Positions 1 through 10,585 of a stretch of DNA of 64,000 bases are shown here, one piece after another. The notes under the pieces were generated by a model. That model worked only from the letters and a program-made list of their open reading frames with translations, did not search any database and had not been told where the DNA came from. The DNA is from Gordionus sp. m RMFG-2023 (lineage: Eukaryota > Nematomorpha > Gordioida > Chordodea > Parachordodidae), in the NCBI RefSeq assembly GCF_954871325.1, contig NC_088775.1:41083561-41147560 (forward strand), given 5' to 3'. A program made the position numbers and the translations under genes. Every line of letters starts with the position of its first letter. The first letter of the stretch is position 1.

Positions 1-2140
1 TGCATGACACAAAAATGCTTTATCATTTAATGTTTCTGTATATTCACTTGGTGAAATATTGACAAAAAATCACATAAACATAAGTATATTTGTAATTTAA
101 GAAATAATCATATAATGTTATCATCTATGCAATATTCATAAGGTTAATTATATCCACAAACATAAAATAAATTATTATATATATTTATTTCATGGCCTTA
201 ATATGATCGTGGTTTATGATCATTGAGGTTCCGTCCTTTAACTCTATGCGATTCAACCCCCCCCCCCCTTTCTACTATATTCTTTTTCCCATTTTTTATT
301 CTTATGGTCGAATAAACGAGCCCATATAAACCTAACCATCTGCTTTAACGGGATTATATCACTCTTTTTCTTTAATTTTAATAAATCCATGGAACCTTTG
401 TTCTTGGACCAAGAAGGATTCCCAAGGAGTGACACCTTCTTGGTTGCGAGAATAAATATAATATAACTGAGACATATAAGTCTCATTTTTATGGTTTCCA
501 GCCTTTTAATCCAATTTTTAAAAATTGCTAGCATATTCTCAGCTTGTCCATTCAAGCTAGGATGGATACGGTGGAGCAAGAATGTGTTGGGTCTGCGTCT
601 CCGGACTAAACTGTTAGAAATCATAACTTATGAAGGCTTGACCCCCATCAGACACTATTGTATCCGGTAAACCGAATAATGCCCATAATTTTCTAATAGC
701 AATGATCTGAATATGCAACCACTAAAAATTAATATTTTTTATCCAGATCGAAGAAATCGATGTGGAGACGTTCCCACGGTCTCTTTGATTTGGGCCACAT
801 TTGGCCTACAACACGGGGCATAACGGCACACGAATTACAGGGAACACATTTCCTTGTAATTTTTTCAATATCATTGCTCATACGTCATCATACATATTAA
901 CGAGCCCAAGATTTCATTTAATCCCGACCCTGATGCCCTGCATGTAATAAATCTTCAATTTCTCGTAATTTAAAAGGAAATATGGCTCTATATCCGCTTT
1001 AAAAAATCATCCACCAAAGATAATTCTTTTTATTTTTTAAATAAATTTTATAATTATTTTTTCCATGGTTTGTTTCCCGTTAAGAATAATTTTATCTGAC
1101 TCAATTTTTTATCTTTTAAAGTATTAAATTTAAGATCTTTCCAATTAGTGGAAACACCTTTTACATATGTGAAAGAGAGAAAACCAATGTTTTCTCTTTC
1201 TCTTTATCCATTACTTTATTTTTATTAAAGTCGAGATCTTCTTCATCAATCCCAACCTGGATAAAATATTAGGCAAACAATTTTCTTTGCCTCGACGATA
1301 TCTAATTTCCACATTGAAACTTCCCACTAATAACAACCACCGTTGTAATCATGGAGATAACATTAATTATCGATTATCCTTTTTGAATAAATGAATTAAT
1401 GGTTTATGATCGGTATAAATTACAAATTTTTTTCCGATTAAATATTCCCGACGACTGCCAATGCTTCTTGTTTAATAACGGAATATCGCGTTTCTACTTC
1501 TCGAAAACTCTTGAATAAAATAAAATTGGTCTTTCCAAACCATCAGTTAAATGCAATAATGTACCTCCAACACCTTGATTAGATGCATCAACAGCTAATA
1601 TTATTTCTAAATCATTGTTAAAACACACCAAAATCGGCTCTTCCTCAATTTTTTGTTTAACATTTCAAATACCATTTGCTCTTCACTGGCATTCAAAATG
1701 AATTCCTTTGTATAAATTTATATAAAGGTACTGAAATATTTGTAAATTCATACAAAAATCTATGATAATAATTTACCATAACCTCCGCTTTATTGGTTGA
1801 CGGCTTAATTTTTATCCAAAGGTTTCACCTTCATACCATTAATTTAATGTCCTAAATTGATAACTTCTGTTACCCCAAGAACACTTTTTTCTCTGCTGCC
1901 CTCAGATCTTTATCACGAATTCTTTTGAAAACTTCTTCCTAACGTTGATTATGTTGTTCCGATGTTACACCAGTAATTAACACATCATCCATTTAATAAA
2001 AAATCCTTCTAGGCCTTGGAAAACTGATGCCATAGTACTCTTCGGCTGACACAATTAATCCAAACGGTACAAAAGGTAAATAATCCTTTTGGAGTCGTCG
2101 TAAGATTGTTACATTTTTGAAAAACTTTTTTTGTAAAATA
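1..2140 (-). mobile_element. Gy-G: Ty3/gypsy fossil, pol fragment
   Basis: Reading the minus strand, the stretch shows gypsy pol parts in normal order: RT palm/thumb near 1660-2130, RNase H near 1290-1660, integrase zinc-binding region near 780-950 and integrase C-terminal part near 253-624 (a frame containing HPSLNGQAE, the usual late integrase-core motif). The nucleotide text closely resembles Gy-B (for example the stretch around 900-950 and its counterpart near 42900), so it belongs to the same lineage. No LTR is visible; the left side runs off the window. The copy is old and broken, with many breaks. Confidence 0.85.
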
Positions 2141-2989
2141 GCGGTAGCGAGTTACCCTTTAAAAGTAGCTTATAAGAACACTGGTAATTTTATATTTTAA
2201 AAATAAGCGTTGGGGAACCTAAGAAAATAGCTAATCTTATTAAATAATTAAAGAGGAAAAAAACTTTGAAAAATTATATTATATATATTCAAATATATTT
2301 TTTAAAATCATTCATTTTAGGAAGAATAATAAAATTAATTTATAAAAAGTCTATGGGCTATTGTGTTTTAAAAATTTATTAAATATATTCATTAGCTCAT
2401 AAAATTTTGACATAAATTTTCAAAATATTTTTTACTAATTTAAATGAAACGTATTCTTAAGTAATATTTACTAAGCTAGAATCCGAATTAATGGTAGTGT
2501 TTAGAGAATGATTAAAAAGAATATAAAGGAAATATTGGAAATTTAAATATGTATACCCATTTGGTGATAAATTTCAGAGTTATCTTAATTTTGTCTTCAA
2601 CAATCTCAATTTGCAAACGTTTGTAAAAGTTGACCGGCCCAGTCCAAAATTTGAAAAAATTTGCCTGAAGCCCAGCTCGGCCTAGATTTTTCTAAAAATA
2701 TTGCCATAAATTTGGCCCCGCCCAAAAATTTCTAAAAAATTTACCCGAGGGCCTGAAATTTACGAAAATTCAGATACTCCCCAAATCGTTAAAAATTTAC
2801 TAAAGTACACACGGTCCTAAGATTTTCTACGAGTTTTCTGGCCAATAGATTTTTAGTCTCCATTCTATACTATAATATTTATATAAATTTTATTAATGCA
2901 AATTTCTTATATTATATTTCCCCGGGTCTATTTTTTTAAAACTTTTTATGAATCATTGTGCTTGATATCTCTGTACTGTATTTGTCATG
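2141..2989. other. No gene seen; degenerate repeat debris
   Basis: AT-rich sequence without open frames of note. At about 2630-2840 there are short GC islands (GGCCC and GCCC motifs alternating with A/T runs) of the type seen in the subterminal parts of the hAT elements elsewhere in the window, so this is probably decayed hAT or MITE sequence. Confidence 0.4.
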
Positions 2990-2997
2990 GATCATAT

Positions 2998-3158
2998 CAG
3001 GGGTATCACTAGCCTTTGCAAACTCAGGGGGCTCAAAAAAATTACCATTTTTTACAAAAATTTTTAAAGTGACTTTTATTTATTCTTAAAAGTAAAAAAA
3101 AATCAAAGTTTAAGGGTGGAGGGGGGCTCGAACACCTGTGCCTCTCCCAGCGCTACTG
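2998..3158. mobile_element. Short hAT-type MITE
   Basis: A 161-bp stretch begins CAGGGGTATCACTAGC and its reverse complement begins CAGTAGCGCTGGGAG. It is flanked by an imperfect 8-bp duplication (GATCATAT and GATTATAA, 6 of 8 identical). Size, CAG ends and 8-bp target duplication fit a non-autonomous hAT. There is no coding capacity. The imperfect ends make this tentative. Confidence 0.45.
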
Positions 3159-3251
3159 GATTATAACATAAATAACTTATTTAATTTATTTTCTTGTTAA
3201 TTTACTGTTACTTATAAATTTAGAATTTTAGTTAAACAGCTCTTAAAATAC

Positions 3252-6007
3252 CAGGGTTGGCATGTCGGTCAATTGACCGGAGGAGTATTTGACTGGTCAA
3301 ATACGGTCAAATACTCTAAAATATTAATGGCGAATAAATATTTTGATATAATTAACTAGTATGCATTAAAAGCATGTTTATCAATCTTATTATTTTTTTA
3401 TTAAAATATAAATATGTAATTTTTCTAAATATAGTAATATTTTTAGTTATTTTTTTGCCTAATCATTGCCGTTTCTCGCCTTCTTTATTTTTTTCAATTC
3501 ATTTTTCTTAAAAAAAATAAAAATACCCGATTTATTATAATCATAATATAATTTTTTCATTCTTATTTTTTAATAAATTTAAATTTTATTTAATATTTAG
3601 CCGAGTATAAATTATATTAATTCTCATTTGTTTTACTTACACTTGCTATATTTGGTTTTTAAAATTAATTTTCATTTTAATTGTTCTGGTCAGATTTACG
3701 GAATATTATTCAATTCTGGTAAAAAGTTTATTATATTATATTTATAATATTAAGAAATTATTGGAATAATTGGTCGATAATTATAAAATAGTTAAGATTG
3801 ATTAACTTTACAATAATCAAAATCATTTTTTGTTAAATTTTAATATATTAGGGATTATGGTCAAACCAAAGCATCATGTTTGGAAACATTTTCAAGAAGT
3901 ACGCGATGGTAAATCAGTTAAAGCGGTGTGCAAGTTTTGCAAGATGTCCTATATCACCCACGTTGATAGAATGGTCAAACATTTATTAAGCAGCTGTACT
4001 ATGTGCCCTGTTATAATTAAGGAAAAATTTTATCCAAATTCCAAAATATCAACCTCTACAAAAAATATCACAAATGTAATTTGTAATAATTCTAAGTCTA
4101 ACTCTAATGAAGAATTGGGTGAAATTAGTGAGAATGATTATCAAATGAACAATATTTTGTCTTGTGACTCAGGAGAATTTGATTCCCTTATTTCTAATCA
4201 ATCTACAAGCAAGGCGATTAAATATAAATCTCAATCTTGTATAACCGGTTTCATAGATAGAATTAATCCCAAAGAAAAAAATGAGCTGGATCAATTGTTT
4301 GCAAAGGCTGTATATGCGAGCAATTTACCTTTCCACATCACTGAAAATCCTTACATCCAAGAATTTTTAAAAAAAATACGTCCTATTTACACATTACCCA
4401 GGAGAAGGCAGCTGGCTGGATATCTTCTAGACAAAGCGTCAGGTGATATGGAGGTGAGAGTTGCAGATATAATAGATAAAGCTCCTTACTTATCAATTGT
4501 ATCAGATGGCTGGAGCAACATTAGAAACGAGAGTATTATTAATTTTATGGTGATGACGCCTGTTCCAGTGTTCTACAAATTTCTAAATTCTGAGGAAAAT
4601 CGCCATACGGCAGATTATATTGCCCAGGAATTTAAAAATGTAATTCATGAATTGAATCCGGTAAAAGTATATTCTTTAGTTACTGATAATGCCGCTAACA
4701 TGAAAGCAGCCTGGAGAATTCTAAAATCTGAAGCTATTTATAATCATATACAATGTTATGGTTGTGCAGCGCATACATTGCAGTTATTCTTTCACGATTT
4801 TGAACGATTGGACGCCTTCAGTGACCATATTTCAATAATTAAAAAAATTGTTAAATTTTTCAAGAATAAACACATACCAGCTGCAGTATTTTCCCGTAAT
4901 AAGAATCTTCATGGCATACCATCTACATTAAGTACAATTAGCCAAACAAGATGGGCATCGTCAATAAAATGTATGGAGCAAATTCAAATATGCAAGAAAG
5001 CTCTAAAAGCATCAGTTGTTGAAGAAGCTGTTTGTGATAATTGTCCCATAGAAATTACCAATAATATATTAAACGAAGAATTTTGGACGAAAAATTTAAA
5101 ATTTTTAGCTATACTCCAACCTTTAGCTACCTCATTGTTGAAAGTGCAAGGGGATAAATGTACTTTGGCCCAAGTAAAAAACGAGATGCTTAATTTGGAA
5201 AAACACATAATACAATCATGCCATGATTCTATATTTTCTCCATCTCAAGAAAAAAAAATTAAGGTTATGTTTGAAAAGAGAAAAACTGATATAAATACAT
5301 GTGCTCACAATGCTGCTTATTTATTGGACCCCCAATATCAAGGGGAGCATCTTACTAATACTGAATTTGATGAAGCATGTAATATAATACAAGAATTGGG
5401 TATTTTACAAGGTGGTGATAATCAAAATATTTTGAGTAATATAGTAAATTTCAGAAGCAAAAGCGGTATATTTAATAGCCATAATATGTGGAAAGTTGTA
5501 ACTTCCATAAGAAACAATCAAATTTCGGCCTCAAGTTGGTGGAATGCATTTTGCCCACCTTGCCCATTAAGAGAAGTCGCTAATATTTTACTAACATTTC
5601 CTAGTTCGACTTCTTCTTCTGAAAGAAATTGGTCGGTTTGGGGCAATATTCACACGAAAAACAGAAATAGATTAAAGGCTTCTACAGCAGGAAAATTAGT
5701 AAGAGTGTATCATAATTTAAGATTGATTAAAAATATTAAAGAAAATAATGATATTGAATATGAATCGGAACAAGACTCTGCCACGGAGGGTGAAACATTG
5801 ACTATAGAATGAATTAAAAAATATTATGATATTTATTATTATACATAGATTTATTATAATATTATATAAATGCAAAATAAAGTTAATATTGGTGTAAAAA
5901 ACATTTATTTGAATTTGACCATATTTGACCGTATTTGACCATATTTGACCGGTCAAATATCGGTCAATTGACCGAATTGTATTTGACCGGTCAAATGCAC
6001 AACCCTG
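3252..6007 (+). mobile_element. Complete hAT DNA transposon
   Basis: The element is 2756 bp. Its ends are inverted: the left begins CAGGGTTG and the reverse complement of the right end also begins CAGGGTTG. A perfect 8-bp target duplication TAAAATAC lies at 3244-3251 and 6008-6015, the duplication length typical of hAT. Inside both ends there are many copies of GTCAAAT and of the palindrome TTGACCGGTCAAAT, the usual form of hAT subterminal transposase sites (about ten in the right arm, fewer in the left). A single transposase frame fills the middle. Perfect duplication plus an open frame point to a recent insertion that may still be mobile. Confidence 0.95.
3857..5812 (+). CDS. hAT transposase with BED zinc finger
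   Basis: This is a cut-and-paste transposase of 651 residues, acting in the nucleus on the ends of its own element. I start it at the ATG at 3857; the reading frame stays open further upstream, but only from a TTG. An N-terminal BED zinc finger is visible (C-x2-C at about residues 25-28, then H and C at about 42 and 47). Candidate catalytic aspartates sit in SDGW (residue 217) and VTDNAANM (residue 277), followed by the family's C-x2-C-x2-H motif (300-306) and a conserved RW. The C-terminus has the hAT dimerisation region with FPSSTSSSERNW, whose Glu at 589 is the probable third catalytic residue. Length is normal for hAT (600-700). No stop or frameshift is seen. The 10 kb around it shows no second copy that could have supplied it. 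Confidence 0.95.
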   Translation: MVKPKHHVWKHFQEVRDGKSVKAVCKFCKMSYITHVDRMVKHLLSSCTMCPVIIKEKFYPNSKISTSTKNITNVICNNSKSNSNEELGEISENDYQMNNILSCDSGEFDSLISNQSTSKAIKYKSQSCITGFIDRINPKEKNELDQLFAKAVYASNLPFHITENPYIQEFLKKIRPIYTLPRRRQLAGYLLDKASGDMEVRVADIIDKAPYLSIVSDGWSNIRNESIINFMVMTPVPVFYKFLNSEENRHTADYIAQEFKNVIHELNPVKVYSLVTDNAANMKAAWRILKSEAIYNHIQCYGCAAHTLQLFFHDFERLDAFSDHISIIKKIVKFFKNKHIPAAVFSRNKNLHGIPSTLSTISQTRWASSIKCMEQIQICKKALKASVVEEAVCDNCPIEITNNILNEEFWTKNLKFLAILQPLATSLLKVQGDKCTLAQVKNEMLNLEKHIIQSCHDSIFSPSQEKKIKVMFEKRKTDINTCAHNAAYLLDPQYQGEHLTNTEFDEACNIIQELGILQGGDNQNILSNIVNFRSKSGIFNSHNMWKVVTSIRNNQISASSWWNAFCPPCPLREVANILLTFPSSTSSSERNWSVWGNIHTKNRNRLKASTAGKLVRVYHNLRLIKNIKENNDIEYESEQDSATEGETLTIE

Positions 6008-6015
6008 TAAAATAC

Positions 6016-6900
6016 ACATAAATAAGCATATTATAATAATTTTTCAAATAGTATTAGTCAAAATATTAGTATGAAATTCAAAAAATGACCGGCTGCCATA
6101 AAAATTTATAAATGGTTATCCCGGTCTATAATTTTATATAAAATAGGGAATAAGATTATATAAAATTATTTTACTATATAAAAATATAGAATAAAATTAT
6201 ATTTTATTCATAATTATGACTCAATCCTTCATTCATCTTATAATATTATAATCGAATATTTAATTCCATAATTTATATTTTTTCATGTATAAGGGAAAAT
6301 ATAAAATAATTATAAGTATTTTTATCTTTTTGAAATGTTTGAATTAAACACTTTTTTATTTTACTGATTTATCATTATAAAGAAATCATAAATAATATGG
6401 AATATGTATAAAAATGTCTTAAAAGCCACGATTTTTATTTATCTAATTGCCCGGAGCGTCCCGACCTGGCACAAAAACTTTCGGATGGGCCAGGCTTTGC
6501 ATATCTCTTACGGGGATATTCATCCAAAAGAATAAAAACTTATTGTAGAAACAGAATTAGTCAAAATTGATTATCTAATCGATCATTAATTTTAATTAAA
6601 TTTAAAATCCCACAATAACTTTAATAAGATAGTATTTGATAATTTTACTTAAAAACATATAAATTACCTTTATTTGTAAATCTAAATTTTATATGTTTCC
6701 AATATAAAAAAAATTAATTACTTCTCTAGTAGTAAACTTGTGACGCTTCATCATCGAATAATTAATGTAACTATAAACTAATACACGTAACCAATAAAAA
6801 TATAAATTTATAGGTTAATGATACTTAGTGACGAACATTTTTATTTTCTATGTGATTTTAATTAAATATTAGATTGCGCTGTAAATTATCATTATCAACT
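6016..6900. other. No gene seen; short GC patch
   Basis: AT-rich with no supported gene. A GC-raised patch at about 6440-6530 contains CCCGACCTGGC and GGGCCAGGC, an imperfect inverted pair that looks like the remnant of another hAT-type MITE. No target duplication could be defined. Confidence 0.35.
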
Positions 6901-6904
6901 AAAA

Positions 6905-6982
6905 AACTCTTATAGAGGTTAGCGGATGAACTAATTTATACTTCTACCTAGGTTCGACTCCAGAAAGGACCTGGTCTTCTTT
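6905..6982 (+). ncRNA. tRNA-like / SINE-like pol III unit (candidate)
   Basis: At about 6950-6960 the sequence GGTTCGACTCC is an exact match to the pol III internal B box. About 36 bp upstream, TAGCGGATGAAC is a loose A box, and a T run (CTTCTTTT) ends the unit near 6981. The acceptor and T stems do not pair well enough for a functional tRNA, so a tRNA pseudogene or the head of a tRNA-derived SINE is more likely. Only a weak case can be made. Confidence 0.3.
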
Positions 6983-7264
6983 TAAAGCTAACTAAGTATT
7001 TATGTGCTACATGTATGATTTTAGCAGATCAAAAGTGAGTAAGAATATCATAGGTCTTATTACATTTTTAATAAAATCTGTTAGTTGTAGCACATTGCTT
7101 TATGAAGAAAGGAAATATCTTTGCAAATTTATACGGATTAACTATCAATTATTTAGAGGTACTCCTTACTAATCAACATAATAAAGTAATATATTCAATA
7201 ACGATATCATTTTAAATATTTAATTGATTCTCTTCCTGGATATATAATTGTTTAACAACGCATT

Positions 7265-7560
7265 GATTATTTTGCTATATGATATAGCATAGCTATGTAA
7301 CCTCTCTCAAATCCCATCTAATTGGATTAAGAACTTTGAGGTAACCTAAGAGAGAAACCTATCCACAAGTTTTTATGTAGACTGCAGTTGCTAGTGGTTG
7401 CAAGAGGAAAAGCCACTTACTTAAAAGCTCATGGGAAATAAAAAAGTTAGGTAAAATCCCAAGCCTGATTAAATAAAAATAACGGTCAAGATAAGGTAGT
7501 GACAAAGTTAAAATTAAGTTCCAGATTCAGAATGCCGAAAGGAGAAACCTAAAACAAAAA
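7265..7560 (+). other. Unexplained GC-raised, structured-looking patch
   Basis: Compared with its surroundings this stretch has more G+C, several short complementary pairs (for example CTCTCT near 7302 with AGAGAG near 7350, and GGGA with TCCC near 7435-7460) and no open frame. It lies about 200 bp upstream of the ARPC5 start. It could be a non-coding RNA, a piece of organellar DNA or intron, or a decayed repeat. I could not match it to a group I intron core convincingly. Confidence 0.25.
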
Positions 7561-7754
7561 TATGGGATTAAATTATTATAAAAATGCTAATAAAAATCGA
7601 TCGATTATGAATTAATTTATTAGTTGCTTATAACACATTTTCTATTTCAAAGTGTATAAACGCTATTTTCCAGAGTAAAATTTAGGTAATCCATCCATTC
7701 TATTTTCGGCAAACCTACACTGTCGCATGTTAAATTTTTATGTGAGAAGAAATA

Positions 7755-8388
7755 ATGCCTGCGAAAACAGTTCTGATGGCGCAACAATCTCAATTTAGAA
7801 AACTTGATATTGACGATACTGTGATTGATAATTTTTTAACTGATGAACCTAATACTGAAGGTTTGAAAAAAGTATTTAATGAAAATGATTTGAAACACCT
7901 GCTACAAAGATATCCTTTTTAAATATATTAATGTTAATAATATATTTTATTTACTCATGAATTCTTTAATATCCTTAACCTAAAATTTACTGGTAGGAAT
8001 ATTGAAGCACTAAGGTTTATATTAGATTATGCACCTACAGGTGTTAAAGATGTTCACTCTCGAGTAAAAAAGCTAACTTTATATTATATTTTTTTTATAT
8101 TAGGAAAAGATTTTTAAAAATGTCATGCAAACTGTATATTCATTTAAATCTGGCGATATCAATTCTGCCATTAATAATTTAACAAAGGATAATTTAGACA
8201 CTTTAATGAAATATATATATAAAGGCTTTGAATACCCTGAAGGTGGTAATTCTTCCATACTTTTAAATTGGCATGAAAAAGTTCTTTTTTAAAAATAATA
8301 CTTTTTTTATATAACAATATAGATTTTTAATGTTACTGGATATGGAAGCATAATAAGGACAATGACAGATAGAAAAAAAATATATTAA
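7755..8388 (+). CDS. ARPC5: ARPC5, Arp2/3 complex subunit 5 (p16-Arc)
   Basis: Small subunit of the seven-protein Arp2/3 complex, which nucleates branched actin filaments in the cytoplasm. I read four exons: 7755-7909, 7991-8063, 8104-8280 and 8323-8388, giving about 156 residues, close to the usual 150-155. The recognisable family features are an early FRKLDIDD, the helical middle (IEALRFILDYAP), MKYIYKGFE followed by LNWHEK (family: LMKYIYKGFE...LLQWHEK), and a C-terminus GYGSIIRTMTDRK (family: GVGSIVRVLTARK). Introns 2 (40 nt) and 3 (42 nt) begin GT and end AG and are very short; intron 3's donor GTTCTT is weak. Intron 1 is of U12 AT-AC type. It is the only host gene recognised here, between an hAT and the LTR element stack, and appears intact. 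Confidence 0.9.
7910..7990 (+). other. U12-type (AT-AC) intron of ARPC5
   Basis: The 81-nt intron starts ATATCCTTT, the minor-spliceosome donor consensus, has ATCCTTAACC near 7971-7980 (U12 branch-site consensus TTCCTTAAC) and ends in AC 11-12 nt after the branch adenosine. Exon phases agree: 155 nt before it and 73 nt after it restore the ARPC5 frame. An alternative end at the AG six bases later (7996) is also in frame, but lies further from the branch site than usual. Confidence 0.85.
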
Positions 8389-9036
8389 TTTATTTTGATA
8401 AATGGGATCATATTAAAATATAATTTTTTTTATACTTTTATTTTACATATTAGTCTAATTTATTTCTTTTATTTTTCTTTGATGAATTTTATATATTAAA
8501 TTATAATATTTTGATTATATACTTGTCTCTATGATATAGTATTTTGTTTTGACATACTAATGAATAAAGTAATTTAATTATTATTTTTTTATAATCTAAT
8601 TTAAATATTTACTTAATGCTTTCAAAGAATAATTAGAAAGTATAGTTATTATTTAAATCCTATATCTATTAATTTCTTTTTATTCCTCCTTAATCTAATT
8701 GTGTAAAATATTTATAAAATTAATTTTTAAAATAGAAATTTTTTTTTAAAGTCAAAGTTTTCCTGTTTCTTAGAGAATTATTTTGTGTATTCTGTTCTGG
8801 TTATTAAGCTTAGTAGTAAATTTTCCACAAGGTAAAAATAAATTGTTGGTTGATTATTATAGGGGTTTATATTCACTTTATAGTTAAATTCATTTTTGAA
8901 TAATTTGCTTTTAAAATAGTTTAGACAAAAAATGTTGGCAAAATTTTTTTACATTTTTATTGCACTATTATTGTCCTAAAATTCTGATCAATAAAATGAA
9001 CTGTTATCCCTAAAAAGGTTAAACTGATACAAATAT
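8389..9036. other. No gene seen
   Basis: AT-rich downstream flank of ARPC5. It would hold the 3' untranslated region and polyadenylation signals, but no specific signal stands out in sequence this AT-rich. Confidence 0.5.
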
Positions 9037-9285
9037 TGTTGTAATGTGGAAATTATACACATATATTTATTAATGATATTATGGAAATATATATATGAAT
9101 ATATTATATTATTTGTATATTATGAATTAGTATATTTGTTAGTTAGATATATTTTATCATATTATATATATTTTTATGATTAATATAATATTAAGTGAAG
9201 GTTAACTACTAAATACCCATATCATCTATTGTAATATAATATCCAGATATATATATATTGTTATGGTTGTATTAATGTAATTTCA
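9037..9285 (+). repeat. Gy-F left LTR
   Basis: Starts TG and ends CA; collinear with 19533-19775. The shared text includes GGTTAACTACT, the ATATCATCTATT block and TATGGTTGTAT. A sequence beginning TGGCAACTACGAG about 12 bp beyond it is the possible primer-binding site. Confidence 0.65.
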
Positions 9286-10585
9286 TTTATTAAAGTGGCA
9301 ACTACGAGACAAAGAACCTAAAATATGAATTAATTGGATTTTTTATGAAATAAATTATGGAGAATGATTGGAAAATGTCATGGTAAGTATGAACTATTTT
9401 GTAAATGTGATATTTTTTTGAGCAATATCTATTGGATATTTTATAAAATTAAATCATGGATAAAGATAAAATTATGGTTGTTAATGGACTTAATTTGGAA
9501 AATATATTAATGGTAATGAATGAATTATGATCTTGAAATCTGATATTAAAATATTGAGATAATGAAAAGGAACAATTATATCTGATTTAATATGAACAAA
9601 GTAATGAATTATTATAATTGCTGATAAACAAAAATTGTTTGATGAATGAGCTTGCAGAAAATTATATGATAGTTAATTTGGTACAAATGAAAATGTTCAT
9701 GCTTATAGCTAACTGCATGAAATTGCAGAATAATAAAGTATATTCACAATAGTGTTGTTAAAAAGCCAAGTTTTATCGGCTACGACCTCGAGGTCGTAGC
9801 CAAAATTTGCTCAGGCTCAAGCCAACTGAGTTGGCTCAGGCCGGATTAAGAGTTGGCTGGGTAATTCCATACCAAATCTATAACTTTTCGGCCCGACCTT
9901 TTAAATTTTGATAAAATTTTGTATGCTGAGAGAATATCATTTGAAAGCATCGAATCCAAAATTTTAGCTTCCTTGTACTCATAGTTCCAGAGATATCAAT
10001 GGTCAAAAGTGCCAAAAATGACCTTTTTTCAAAAAATACGATTTTTTGAAACTGAGATAAGTTAAAAAATAATGATTTTAAAAATATAAGTTATATGTCA
10101 TTTTGTAACTCTATTAAAGGCCTTTTATTAAATATTAAGGATTTTTTTGAAATAACATTGTTGCCGTTTTTATTTACATTATAAATTTTAAACACAAAAA
10201 TTCCAGGTGTTTCGCTTTCCAAATTTTTTTGAATTTAATATTTTCTTATTCTCTAACCTTATATCTATTCATAAAAAAAATTTAAACTTGGGACAGTCAT
10301 AGGTTTTTTAGTTATTACGATTTAAAAAATCAAAAAATAAATATTTTTTACAAAAATAGATGGCGCTCCTTTATAAAATAACGTGTTTTGTTATAATTTT
10401 TATTTTTTAAAACTTTTTTTCACTTTTAAACATAAATAATAAGATTTTCCAGCATTAATATCATGAAATGAGATTATTTAGCTGCGATTATAATCATTTT
10501 TTTGTAAAAAATTTTAATTTTCAAAAAATTATTTTATAAATTTTAAAGATATAATAGATAAATTAAAATTCATGAAAGATATTAC

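Noticed and set aside
3830-3856. Upstream extension of the hAT transposase
   Set aside because: The codon at 3830 is TTG. The first ATG in frame is at 3857, just before the BED finger, and is the better start.
6905-6982. Functional tRNA gene
   Set aside because: Acceptor and T stems do not pair; kept only as a tRNA-like or SINE-like candidate.
7265-7560. Group I intron core
   Set aside because: Some phrases recall conserved core elements, but the P7 and P3 pairings could not be laid out consistently.
7991-7996. AG acceptor (AT-AG) for ARPC5 intron 1
   Set aside because: In frame but further from the U12 branch site than usual. The AC at 7989-7990 fits spacing and AT-AC pairing better; not fully excluded.
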